From: Candidatus Peregrinibacteria bacterium
GTDB taxonomy: Bacteria > Patescibacteriota > Gracilibacteria > UBA1369 > LOWO2-01-FULL-3
Length of the DNA stretch: 39,267 nucleotides
NCBI GenBank assembly: GCA_016206505.1
Contig: JACQRJ010000047.1
Span: 1-39,267, forward strand
Reading direction: 5' to 3'
A program made the position numbers and the translations under genes. Below are positions 25,749-32,835 of this stretch, one piece after another (position 1 is the first letter of the stretch; every line of letters starts with the position of its first letter). A model generated the notes under the pieces. It was not told the DNA's origin. It saw only the letters and a list, made by a program, of their open reading frames with translations, and made no database searches.

Positions 25749-26744
25749 TTATTGTTTATCGAGCATTTGTTGAAACTGACGAGTCAAAGCCAATGCAGCG
25801 GGAGTTTTTCTCTTCCACATATTACGTCCGAAAATAAATCCAAAACAGCCCGCATCCACACAGGCCTGAGCATTTCCCGTCAAATCATCATCATCTATTT
25901 CACTGCCGCCGCTAAACAAAACCGGAGTACCCTGAGCCGCAATCACCGCGCGCTTCGCGCGCTGCAGCCTCTGTTCATCCACGGACAAAGCCAGCAACTC
26001 TTTTTCAACACTTCTGTAATAACTCGGAACTTTATCGTTATCCACAATCGAACCTGTCGCCACCGGCAAATTTGCTTTAATCACGGTTGCTCCCATTTCC
26101 GTGGCCATACGGACAGCGGATTCAACCATGTAAGAACTCTCCTTGCCACCTTTGGCATCTACAAACTCTCCTCGTGGATAAGCCCAAACAATCAAAGGCA
26201 TACCATAACGATCACATTCTTTGCGAACACTTGCCAACTGCGGCAAATCAACATCCTGGCGCGAACTGCCATAATACATCGTGTAACCGACAGCCACCGC
26301 CCCCAAAGCAACTGCATCCTCTACATAAGAAGTATGAACCGACAAAGGATTTGATTGTGAAGGAATCGAAGTTTTTCCGTTTATTTTAAGCACCAAAGGC
26401 ACACTACCTGCAAGTTTTGTCCAATATCGCTTTGCCAAACCATAATGAATCGCCACAGCATTGTAGCCACCGCAAGCCGCCAATTCACAAATATAATCTG
26501 GATTTGCGCTGTCAGACTCGGCCTCTGCATGACGATTATCATGTTCCATAAACTGGTCATAAGGCAAAATCAAAGTCGTACCGCTTTCCCTAACCATTTG
26601 TCTCATCCGTGACATCTCACCGGGAGAATAATAATTCCTACGAAAAAATCTCATCGGATCATTTACACAGTCTTCTGAAACCGGCCTTTCGTGCGACTTT
26701 AGAGCATCTTTTTTCATATTTACGGTTTTTAAAATAGTTTCCAT
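25749..26744 (-). CDS. fbaB: Class I fructose-bisphosphate aldolase (FbaB/DhnA family)
   Basis: A 331-residue Schiff-base aldolase joining dihydroxyacetone phosphate and glyceraldehyde-3-phosphate. Visible family marks: ILPYDQFMEHDNRH, YNAVAIHYGLAKRY, PLVLKINGKTS, MPLIVWAYPRGEF, the catalytic lysine in ATVIKANLP, and the phosphate-binding FSGG and FIFGRNMWKR. It is first in the minus-strand gluconeogenic operon. The first 33 residues are an extension before the family core. A small GC-only hairpin (25948-25962) lies inside the gene. Confidence 0.92.
   Translation of the reverse strand: METILKTVNMKKDALKSHERPVSEDCVNDPMRFFRRNYYSPGEMSRMRQMVRESGTTLILPYDQFMEHDNRHAEAESDSANPDYICELAACGGYNAVAIHYGLAKRYWTKLAGSVPLVLKINGKTSIPSQSNPLSVHTSYVEDAVALGAVAVGYTMYYGSSRQDVDLPQLASVRKECDRYGMPLIVWAYPRGEFVDAKGGKESSYMVESAVRMATEMGATVIKANLPVATGSIVDNDKVPSYYRSVEKELLALSVDEQRLQRAKRAVIAAQGTPVLFSGGSEIDDDDLTGNAQACVDAGCFGFIFGRNMWKRKTPAALALTRQFQQMLDKQ
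25948..25962. repeat. GC-only hairpin inside fbaB
   Basis: GCGCGC (25948-25953), loop TTC, GCGCGC (25957-25962): a 15-base perfect hairpin made only of G and C in its stem, within A-rich surroundings. It encodes part of LQRAKRAVIAA on the minus strand, so it may simply reflect Arg/Ala codons. Confidence 0.35.
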
Positions 26745-26776
26745 GGCAGTAAAAATTAAATGCCTTTTATTACCTG

Positions 26777-26805
26777 CACCTTAAATGAAAAAGATGAAAA
26801 TTTCA
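26777..26805 (-). promoter_or_regulatory. Candidate promoter for the gluconeogenic operon
   Basis: Read on the minus strand, TTGAAA is followed by a 17-nt spacer and TAAGGT, ending about 30 nt upstream of the fbaB start. The -10 hexamer is weak. Read-through from rsmH-ftsL, which lies directly upstream on the same strand, is an alternative. Confidence 0.35.
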
Positions 26806-26807
26806 AT

Positions 26808-27158
26808 TTAATTCTTGGCAATTGTCGACTCCGCATGAAAATAAGAAACCCGCGAAGGATTTCTCATAGACCTTACCTTGGAAGATTTTTCGATATAATT
26901 CAATGATCTGACTGTGGAAATTTCCATATCTTTACGTTCATTCACGCGCAATAGTTCCTGATGTTTTGCCTCCAATGCATTCAAAACATAACCTTTCGTA
27001 ACCTGCCTGGCGGAAAACATTAAGGTAATTATCGTTATCAAAGCCACGAAAACCACTAATGAAAATAGCAGAAAATATGGACCCATTTGAATTTGAGGCA
27101 AAAATCTTTTCAACCAATTTTTGGATACGACACCACGTGACAATACAAGCTGAGACAT
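26808..27158 (-). CDS. ftsL: FtsL-like cell division protein
   Basis: A 116-residue bitopic protein: a cytosolic N-terminus of about 27 residues, one membrane helix (about 28-50, YFLLFSLVVFVALITIITLMF), then a short coiled coil (ALEAKHQELLRVNERKDMEISTVRSL). This topology and its position 35 nt after rsmH match the conserved rsmH-ftsL pair of the dcw cluster. FtsL scaffolds FtsB/FtsQ at the divisome. Sequence similarity among FtsL proteins is low, so position is the main argument. Confidence 0.65.
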   Translation of the reverse strand: MSQLVLSRGVVSKNWLKRFLPQIQMGPYFLLFSLVVFVALITIITLMFSARQVTKGYVLNALEAKHQELLRVNERKDMEISTVRSLNYIEKSSKVRSMRNPSRVSYFHAESTIAKN

Positions 27159-27193
27159 TTTTGAATGAGGTAAGGAATTTGGGGTAAGAGCTT

Positions 27194-28258
27194 TTATTTT
27201 AATTTTTGATAGGCGCGCAATTTTGCGCTTCTGGATCTGTTGTTTTCTTCAATTTCTTTTTGAGTGGGTATTACCGGTTTTTTGGTTAGAGCCTTCACGA
27301 TTGGTTCTCCAAAGTTGCTATATATGGCATCTTGCCCCTCTGCCTTTGGACGCTCTAATCCTTTGAAAAATTGTTTTACAATGCGATCTTCAAGAGAATG
27401 ATAAGAAATAATCACAATTCTGCCATTAGGTTTCAAAATCTCCATCGCCTGGGGCAAAACTTCCTTAAGCGCGGAAAGCTCATCATTAACTTCTATACGT
27501 AACGCTTGAAAAATTTTCGTGGCAGGATGGCCTTTCATGGCCTTCGAATACTTTTTCGGCACGATCTCCTCAATATAGTCTGCCAGCTCCTTCGTTGAAC
27601 TAAATTTTTTCTCAAGACGGCGGGTACAAATATCTCGGGCAATTTTTTTCGCCAATCTCTCTTCGCCATATTCAAAAAAAATTTTTACCAAGCGACTTTC
27701 AGGATAAACATTGATCACATCGCCTGCGGTTAAAACATTTCTCTGATCAAAGCGCATATCGAGCGGCCCATCAGCCATGAAAGAAAAGCCACTTTCAGCA
27801 ATATCCACATGAGGAGAAGAAAGCCCTAAATCAAGCAAAATCGCATCTACATTACCGGTAGAAGCCTCTGGAAAATGGCCAGATGCAAGGCATCCGGAAA
27901 ATGTCGACCGCAGTGTACTGGAACGTACATGAGGATCGATATTTTTCGGCAACGCAGCAGATGGCCGTTTTCCAGAGGCTTCAGTAACCCTACTTTTCAA
28001 ATATCGAAAATTGTCGTGTACATAAGTTATTTGATTCTTATATGCACTAAGGCCAATTTTAGCCTCTTTAAGATTGCGAGCATCCTGTTCAAAAGCGTAT
28101 AAATACCCATTTTTTCCAATTTTTTTAAGAATAATTTCAGCGTGACCTCCAAGCCCCAAAGTCAAATCCGCAACCACTCCACCTTCTTTTAAATCCAAAA
28201 ACTTTTCAACATCCTCCTTTAAAACTGGTATATGCCTCTTTTTCGATCTTGAGTTCAA
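27194..28258 (-). CDS. rsmH: 16S rRNA (cytosine-1402 N4)-methyltransferase with in-frame insert
   Basis: A 354-residue methyltransferase for C1402 of 16S rRNA. Family marks: HIPVLKEDV at the start, VADLTLGLGGHAE (SAM motif), ILLDLGLSSPHVD, GPLDMRFD, PATKIFQALRIEVNDEL and ISYHSLEDRIVKQFF. The start codon is TTG at 28258, since a TGA lies in frame upstream and no ATG precedes the conserved HIPVL. Residues about 93-133 (from EASGKRPSAALP to SGHFPEAS) are not part of the family and are encoded by a palindromic element (27861-27982), so the protein is about 40 residues longer than its core. Whether the enzyme tolerates the insert is unknown, but the frame is intact on both sides. Confidence 0.92.
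   Translation of the reverse strand: MNSRSKKRHIPVLKEDVEKFLDLKEGGVVADLTLGLGGHAEIILKKIGKNGYLYAFEQDARNLKEAKIGLSAYKNQITYVHDNFRYLKSRVTEASGKRPSAALPKNIDPHVRSSTLRSTFSGCLASGHFPEASTGNVDAILLDLGLSSPHVDIAESGFSFMADGPLDMRFDQRNVLTAGDVINVYPESRLVKIFFEYGEERLAKKIARDICTRRLEKKFSSTKELADYIEEIVPKKYSKAMKGHPATKIFQALRIEVNDELSALKEVLPQAMEILKPNGRIVIISYHSLEDRIVKQFFKGLERPKAEGQDAIYSNFGEPIVKALTKKPVIPTQKEIEENNRSRSAKLRAYQKLK
27861..27982. mobile_element. Palindromic repeat element inserted in frame within rsmH
   Basis: The 20-bp end GAAGCCTCTGGAAAATGGCC (27861-27880) is matched by its complement at 27963-27982 with a single mismatch. The interior also folds: on the minus strand GATGC-CTT-GCATC and GTAC-gttcca-GTAC. The element is richer in G and C than flanking DNA, lies exactly where family members have a short surface loop, and adds about 42 codons without breaking the frame. 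It contains no transposase, so it would be a non-autonomous palindromic element comparable in behaviour to the Rickettsia palindromic elements. No clear target duplication is seen; a duplication of a few bases would bring the addition to a multiple of three. Confidence 0.7.
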
Positions 28259-28525
28259 AACTTGTGTACAAATTGTGTATAACTTTTTTCAACTAAAAAC
28301 TACATTCTACTTTATAAATAAAGCAAAGCGCCGTCAACAAAATATAAACACCAAGAGTACACAAAAGATGATCGAAAATGCGCTAAAAACAAAAGGAATG
28401 GCTTAAAATAAACATTTACAAAATCGCGCAATTCTCATTGAACAAATTTAAGCCTATTGTCTACCTCAATTCTGCGCCAATTATTTATACTTTCAATTAA
28501 CCCTTTAATATAGTTAAATTGCAGC
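28259..28525. other. Divergent intergenic region with DnaA-box-like sites
   Basis: This 267-bp gap separates rsmH (minus) from the small exporter (plus). Two similar 9-mers occur in the same orientation 11 bp apart. On the minus strand, TTATACACA (28274-28282) fits the DnaA box TTWTNCACA, and TTGTACACA (28263-28271) is one mismatch off. The rest is A/T-rich with no gene, no mraZ and no clear terminator. Confidence 0.4.
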
Positions 28526-28996
28526 ATGCAAAATGAACTAACCGTCTTTTTTACCGCAATGATTCCGTTTCTTGACCTTAAACTCGCCATTCCACTGGGA
28601 ACTGGCCTCGGACTTTCAGCTACATCAAGCCTGATCTTCGCTACCGCCGGCACAATAATTCCAGGAGCATTAATTCTCTGGCTCATAGGACCAATAACCA
28701 ATTTTCTCTGCAAAAAATCAAAAACAATCAACAACTTTTTCAAAAAACTTTTCCATAAAACCAGAAAAGAACATAGTAAAAACTTTACAAGATATGGCGC
28801 ACTCTTTCTAATCCTTTTTGTTGCTATTCCGATACCCGGCAGCTCTGCAGGCGCAGGAGCACTCTTAGCCTTTCTATTTGGAGTAGATTATTGGAAAGCT
28901 CTAAGCCTGATTTTTATCGGAGTTGTGCTGTCGGGAATCATCGTCACAGCCGGCACAGAATCAGTCATCGCTCTTGCAAGCCTTTTTAATTGGTAG
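28526..28996 (+). CDS. Small multidrug-export family membrane protein (COG2426-like)
   Basis: A 156-residue protein with about four membrane helices. MIPFLDLKLAIPLG near the start and LFVAIPIPGSSAGAGALLAFLFGVDYWKA in the second half are the two repeated P-x-x-x-x-x-x-I-P-G-type loops of the Sm_multidrug_ex family. Despite the name, function is poorly known. It stands alone on the plus strand and its end overlaps the convergent tsaC by 11 bp. Confidence 0.75.
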   Translation: MQNELTVFFTAMIPFLDLKLAIPLGTGLGLSATSSLIFATAGTIIPGALILWLIGPITNFLCKKSKTINNFFKKLFHKTRKEHSKNFTRYGALFLILFVAIPIPGSSAGAGALLAFLFGVDYWKALSLIFIGVVLSGIIVTAGTESVIALASLFNW

Positions 28997-29609
28997 AAAC
29001 AGGGACTATCAAATCTCCTTGGCGCAAAACTTCCAAATTATCACCATTTACTTTTACAATAGTGGAAGGCTTATTGTGCAAAAGCTTGCCGCCGTCAACA
29101 ATCAAAGAAGGAGAAGCGGCCAAAAAATCAGCAAAAGGTTTTTCGGAAATTTCATAACATTCCTTCTCCCCCGCCTTATTTGCGCTTGTCGTAATCAAAG
29201 GAGAACCGAAATTCTTGACCATTTCCTGACAAAAAGCATTGCTTGACCATCTTAAAGCCACAAACTCTTCACCAGAATTGAAAAAATCCGGCAATTTCTT
29301 TTTACAAGGCACAAGAATCGAAAGCGGTCCCGGCCAATATTTCTTTGCCAGATCAAGAGCCAAATCCGAAAAAAAACCATATTCCTGAGCCATATAAAGA
29401 CCGTCCACCAAAATACTCAGAGGCTTCTTGAAATCGCGCCCTTTCAAAGCATAAACTCTTTCCACAGCTTTTTTATTGGAAATATCCGCACAAAGACCGT
29501 AACAGGTTTCAGTCGGATGCATCACCACTCCTCCAGACTGCAGAACAGCAATAACGCCGCCCATAAGCCGCCAATCACTCAATTTGATTTTTTGCAATGA
29601 CATTCGCAT
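28986..29609 (-). CDS. tsaC: L-threonylcarbamoyladenylate synthase (Sua5/YrdC family)
   Basis: An enzyme of about 207 residues making threonylcarbamoyl-AMP from threonine, bicarbonate and ATP for t6A37 tRNA modification. Marks: GGVVMHPTETCYGLCADISNKKAVERVYALKGRDFKKPLSILV, then WPGPLSILVP, ALRWSSN, PLITTSANKAGE and IVDGG. It lacks the extra C-terminal Sua5 domain, so it is the short TsaC/YrdC form. The frame can open with TTG at 29624; the ATG at 29609 (or 29603) is a more usual start and still precedes the domain. Confidence 0.9.
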   Translation of the reverse strand: MRMSLQKIKLSDWRLMGGVIAVLQSGGVVMHPTETCYGLCADISNKKAVERVYALKGRDFKKPLSILVDGLYMAQEYGFFSDLALDLAKKYWPGPLSILVPCKKKLPDFFNSGEEFVALRWSSNAFCQEMVKNFGSPLITTSANKAGEKECYEISEKPFADFLAASPSLIVDGGKLLHNKPSTIVKVNGDNLEVLRQGDLIVPVSTN

Positions 29610-29722
29610 AACGGCATTGGACAATATTAACCCACAAAAAGCAAACTTTTTCCTGAGAAAATTTGGGGATTTTCAACTATACTGCCGGCACTTTTTAACA
29701 CCAACATCTAACCCCACAAAAA

Positions 29723-30727
29723 ATGAAACTCAAAGTTGCAATCAACGGCTTTGGCCGCATCGGACGCCAGATTTTTCGCATCAACCTGGCAAAGCAATAC
29801 TTCGATGTTGTAGCCATAAACGATCTGACAGACTCAAAAACTCTGGCCCATTTGCTGAAATATGATTCAAACTACGGCACAATCGAAAATGAAATAAGCA
29901 ATACGGAAGATAGCATCGTAGTCGACACCAAAAGTTACAAAGTTCTAAAAGAAAGAGATCCCGAAAAACTGCCCTGGAAAGACCTTGGCGTGGATCTTGT
30001 GATTGAATCGACTGGTTTTTTTACAGACCGAGCAGGAGCGGCCAAACACCTGACAGCGGGAGCTAAAAAAGTGATTATATCCGCACCGGGCAAAGATGCT
30101 GATTTCACAGTTGTTTTGGGCGTAAATGAAGAAAAATACGACAGCGCAAACCATCACATTATTTCCAACGGTTCCTGCACTACCAACTGCCTGGCGCCGG
30201 TTGCAAAAGTGCTAAACGACAATTTTGAAATCGAAAAAGGCTTGATGACAACCATTCATTCTTACACAAACGATCAGCGCATTTTGGATTTACCTCATGA
30301 AGACTTACGCCGGACCCGTGCCGCCGCACTTTCCATGATCCCAACCTCAACCGGCGCCGCCAAAGCCATAGGACTCGTCCTGCCGGAACTGAACGGTAAA
30401 CTCAACGGCATCGCGATCAGAGTCCCGACTCCGACAGTTTCCATAACCGACCTGACATGCGTGGTAAAAAAAGAAACCACAAAAGAAGAAGTCAACGCCA
30501 AAATGAAAGAAGCTGCAGAAGGCAGAATGAAAGGCTTTTTGGCTTACAACGAACTACCGCTGGTTTCCATGGATTACAAGCATTCCCCCCTATCTTCAAT
30601 TGTGGATGGTTTATCCACCGAAGTCATCGGCGGAAATCTGGTCAAAGTGCTTTCTTGGTACGACAACGAATGGGGCTACAGCAACCGCGTTGTTGATCTT
30701 GTACAGATGGTCAGCGAGAAGTTTTAA
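29723..30727 (+). CDS. gap: Glyceraldehyde-3-phosphate dehydrogenase, NAD-type (GapA-like)
   Basis: A 334-residue GAPDH with INGFGRIGR, catalytic C152 in NGSCTTNC, and H179. It keeps the NAD determinants: D34-L35 (AINDLTD) after beta strand 2, and L190-P191 (ILDLPHEDL). The predicted role is catabolic: oxidation of glyceraldehyde-3-phosphate to 1,3-bisphosphoglycerate with NAD. It aligns almost without gaps to the NADP-type paralogue at 24745-25746. It stands alone before hrcA, divergent from tsaC; a possible -10 TATACT lies at 29678-29683. Confidence 0.93.
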   Translation: MKLKVAINGFGRIGRQIFRINLAKQYFDVVAINDLTDSKTLAHLLKYDSNYGTIENEISNTEDSIVVDTKSYKVLKERDPEKLPWKDLGVDLVIESTGFFTDRAGAAKHLTAGAKKVIISAPGKDADFTVVLGVNEEKYDSANHHIISNGSCTTNCLAPVAKVLNDNFEIEKGLMTTIHSYTNDQRILDLPHEDLRRTRAAALSMIPTSTGAAKAIGLVLPELNGKLNGIAIRVPTPTVSITDLTCVVKKETTKEEVNAKMKEAAEGRMKGFLAYNELPLVSMDYKHSPLSSIVDGLSTEVIGGNLVKVLSWYDNEWGYSNRVVDLVQMVSEKF

Positions 30728-30741
30728 GCTGTTAGTCCCGC

Positions 30742-30770
30742 TTGATTTCAAGCACTTAGCACTATATATT
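30742..30770 (+). promoter_or_regulatory. Sigma70-type promoter of hrcA-grpE
   Basis: TTGATT (30742-30747), a 17-nt spacer and TATATT (30765-30770) lie directly upstream of hrcA. The -10 falls inside a CIRCE operator. A perfect palindrome GCTTGA-TT-TCAAGC (30740-30753) overlaps the -35. Confidence 0.65.
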
Positions 30771-30782
30771 TCCAGGTGCTAA
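30756..30782. promoter_or_regulatory. CIRCE operator upstream of hrcA
   Basis: TTAGCACTA, nine bases, AGGTGCTAA: 15 of 18 arm positions match the CIRCE consensus TTAGCACTC-N9-GAGTGCTAA bound by HrcA. It ends 13 nt before the hrcA start codon and covers the -10, so HrcA would repress its own operon. It is less perfect than the copy at dnaK. Confidence 0.85.
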
Positions 30783-30795
30783 TAATAGCCAAAAA

Positions 30796-31509
30796 ATGTC
30801 CGAAGAAAGAAAACGCCTGGTGCTACAAGCCATCATCAAACATTTCGTCGAAACCGCGGAACCTGTAGGCTCACAGACGATTTTGGTTAGTTATAATTTT
30901 CATGTATCCCCTGCCACAATCCGCAACGACATGATGACTCTTGAAAAAGAAGGCTATATTTTGCAACCTCATACTTCGGCCGGCAGAATCCCTACAGACA
31001 AGGGCTACAGGCTCTATGTTGACGAAATGGCCGACTACAAAAGCGCCCGTATGCAAGCGCTGAAGGCTCTCAAAGAAATCAGCACCGAGCATGCAATCGT
31101 TAAAGTCCGGGAAAAATTATATGATGCCGTTTCATTGCTCGCAAAAGCCACAAATTGCGTATCATTTGCAACCACGCCCGATAATCCCCGCACTTTTTTC
31201 CTTGGCATGTCAAATGTCCTACGTCAGCCGGAATTTGCCCGCGACACCGTGCGGGCATCGGAAGTGATCGAAGTTCTGGAAAAACACGACAATTTTGTAA
31301 ATACATTAAATGAATTGAACACTTCGACATCTGTTCGCGCTTTTATCGGCGATGAAAATATTTTGCCCCAAACCCAGAGCTGCAGCATCATTGTTGCGGA
31401 ATATGAAAAAGACGGATTTAAAGGGTACCTCGGCGTACTTGGGCCTAAACGCATGGACTACGCTTACAACATTGTCCTTGTCGAAGAAATCAAAAAATTA
31501 CTTGAATAA
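30796..31509 (+). CDS. hrcA: Heat-inducible transcription repressor HrcA, short form
   Basis: A 237-residue repressor. The winged-helix N-terminus is complete (MSEERKRLVLQAIIKHFVETAEPVGSQTI ... SPATIRNDMMTLEKEGYI ... PHTSAGRIPTDKGYRLYVD). The C-terminal GAF-like part ends with GYLGVLGPKRMDYAYNIVLVEEI, the usual HrcA ending. Typical HrcA is about 340 residues; about 100 are missing from the middle, probably the inserted dimerising domain. HrcA binds CIRCE and needs GroEL for activity in model species. Two CIRCE sites in this window, here and at dnaK, are its likely targets. grpE follows after 15 nt. Confidence 0.93.
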   Translation: MSEERKRLVLQAIIKHFVETAEPVGSQTILVSYNFHVSPATIRNDMMTLEKEGYILQPHTSAGRIPTDKGYRLYVDEMADYKSARMQALKALKEISTEHAIVKVREKLYDAVSLLAKATNCVSFATTPDNPRTFFLGMSNVLRQPEFARDTVRASEVIEVLEKHDNFVNTLNELNTSTSVRAFIGDENILPQTQSCSIIVAEYEKDGFKGYLGVLGPKRMDYAYNIVLVEEIKKLLE

Positions 31510-31524
31510 TAATTTTTAAAAAAT

Positions 31525-32103
31525 ATGTCAGCAAAAAAAGACGACTCTGCAAAGCAGCAAACAAACCAAGAAGAAACGCTCGAAGATAAACTGAAAAAAG
31601 CCCAGGAGCAGGCCGATCAATCTGCCGCACAGTCCGGCGAAAACAGCGACGACACAGCAAAACTTCAGGAAGAGCTTACAAACATGACCGAGATGGCCCG
31701 TCGTGCCATGGCGGATCTGCAAAATCTGAAACGCCGCCACGAAGATGAACGCGGCCAGATAGTCACTATGGCCAACAGCCGCCTTATTGCGGATATTTTA
31801 CCGATTCTGGATAATTTACAACGTGCAAAACAACACATTCCGGCAGAGATAACTGAGATGGAAAGCATCAAAGAATGGCTCAAAGGTCTGGAAATTTCCA
31901 TCAATCAACTGGAGCAGGTTTTAATCAGCGCAGGAATAAAACAAATAGAAACCGTAGGTCAAAAATTCAATCCCGACTCTCACGAAGCGGTTGCACAGGA
32001 CAAAGGTGAAAAAGACACGATCATCGAAGAATTTGAAAAAGGCTATACCTTAAGCGGTAGAGTGCTCAGGCACGCAAAAGTAAAGGTTGGAAACGGGGAA
32101 TAA
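31525..32103 (+). CDS. grpE: Nucleotide exchange factor GrpE
   Basis: A 192-residue co-chaperone that releases ADP from DnaK. An acidic, disordered N-terminus (about 1-45) is followed by a long coiled coil (ELTNMTEMARRAMADLQNLKRRHEDE) and the C-terminal beta domain with KFNPDSHEAVA and GYTLSGRVLRHAKVKVG. It is in the CIRCE-controlled hrcA operon. In the usual order dnaK follows directly; here a toxin-antitoxin pair intervenes and dnaK has its own promoter. Confidence 0.93.
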   Translation: MSAKKDDSAKQQTNQEETLEDKLKKAQEQADQSAAQSGENSDDTAKLQEELTNMTEMARRAMADLQNLKRRHEDERGQIVTMANSRLIADILPILDNLQRAKQHIPAEITEMESIKEWLKGLEISINQLEQVLISAGIKQIETVGQKFNPDSHEAVAQDKGEKDTIIEEFEKGYTLSGRVLRHAKVKVGNGE

Positions 32104-32146
32104 AAAGCGTACGTACGTTGACAAAAAAGCGTACGCGGTGTACAAT
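32102..32146 (+). promoter_or_regulatory. Promoter and operator of the toxin-antitoxin pair
   Basis: TTGACA (32118-32123), 17-nt spacer, TACAAT (32141-32146) is the best sigma70 promoter match in the window apart from dnaK. AAAAAGCGTACG occurs twice, at 32102-32113 and 32124-32135, 22 bp or two helical turns apart, each within a CGTACG-centred palindrome that flanks the -35. This is the expected arrangement for autorepression by the antitoxin. The -10 is about 25 nt before the antitoxin start. Confidence 0.75.
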
Positions 32147-32169
32147 TGGATTGTTTTTAACAAATCAAC

Positions 32170-32391
32170 ATGCAAATAACCGCATCGGGACTAAGACAAA
32201 ACGTTTACAAAATACTGGATCAATCCCTTAAAACCGGCAAGGATGTGGAAATTATAAGAAAGGGTATGATTTTTAAAATAGTACCTCCGAAAAAAAGAGA
32301 CAAACTAAAAAATTTACAAAAAAAGAAGATCATGCAATGCAAACCTGAATATCTGATACATCTTGACTGGTCATCCGAATGGAAAACCTGA
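32170..32391 (+). CDS. Phd/YefM-like antitoxin
   Basis: A 73-residue protein. Residues 1-42 (MQITASGLRQNVYKILDQSL ... GKDVEIIRKGMIFKIVPP) show the Phd/YefM DNA-binding fold: an N-terminal strand, a helix with R-x-N, and strands V-x-I-x-R-x-G-x-x-x-x-I. The remaining basic tail likely wraps the toxin. It overlaps the PIN toxin by 13 bp. A perfect promoter with repeated operator sites precedes it. The pairing with a downstream PIN-domain gene supports the call more than the sequence alone. Confidence 0.8.
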   Translation: MQITASGLRQNVYKILDQSLKTGKDVEIIRKGMIFKIVPPKKRDKLKNLQKKKIMQCKPEYLIHLDWSSEWKT

Positions 32392-32765
32392 TTTTAATTG
32401 ATACACACGTCGTTATCTGGCTTTATTCCGGAGAAATAGAGTTGTTTTCAGAGAAAGCAAAAAGAGAGATACAAGAAAACGAACTGGTAACATCACCAAT
32501 TATAAAGCTGGAACTGCAATATCTCTTTGAAATCAAAAAAATCAGTAGAAAACCAAATGAAATTCTTGCAGAACTGCATAAAAAAACCGGCTTAAGAATT
32601 TTAAAATGCGACTTCGCAGAGTTGATAGAGGAATCATTAAAATTAAATTGGACACGCGACCCATTCGATCGCCTAATCGTAGCCCAATCTCTACTAACCA
32701 ACATCAGACTGCTAACAAAAGACCAGACTATTTTGAAAAATCACAAACTAAGCTTCTGGGAATGA
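32379..32765 (+). CDS. PIN-domain (VapC-family) toxin
   Basis: A 128-residue probable Mg-dependent endoribonuclease. The PIN acidic residues are visible: D8 (LIDTHVVIWLY), the Glu in SPIIKLELQYL, and the Asp in TRDPFDRLIVAQS, followed by LLTKDQTI. VapC toxins cleave tRNA or rRNA when freed from the antitoxin. It ends about 97 bp before dnaK and lies in the middle of the heat-shock cluster. Confidence 0.88.
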   Translation: MENLILIDTHVVIWLYSGEIELFSEKAKREIQENELVTSPIIKLELQYLFEIKKISRKPNEILAELHKKTGLRILKCDFAELIEESLKLNWTRDPFDRLIVAQSLLTNIRLLTKDQTILKNHKLSFWE

Positions 32766-32806
32766 TTAAAATTCTTCTCTCCATATAAATCCGCTTTTAA
32801 AATTAC

Positions 32807-32835
32807 TTGACCCTTTACTTTTAGCACTCTATAAT
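32807..32835 (+). promoter_or_regulatory. Consensus promoter of dnaK
   Basis: TTGACC (32807-32812), a 17-nt spacer and a perfect TATAAT (32830-32835). The -10 sits exactly in the CIRCE loop, so HrcA binding would block RNA polymerase. Confidence 0.88.
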
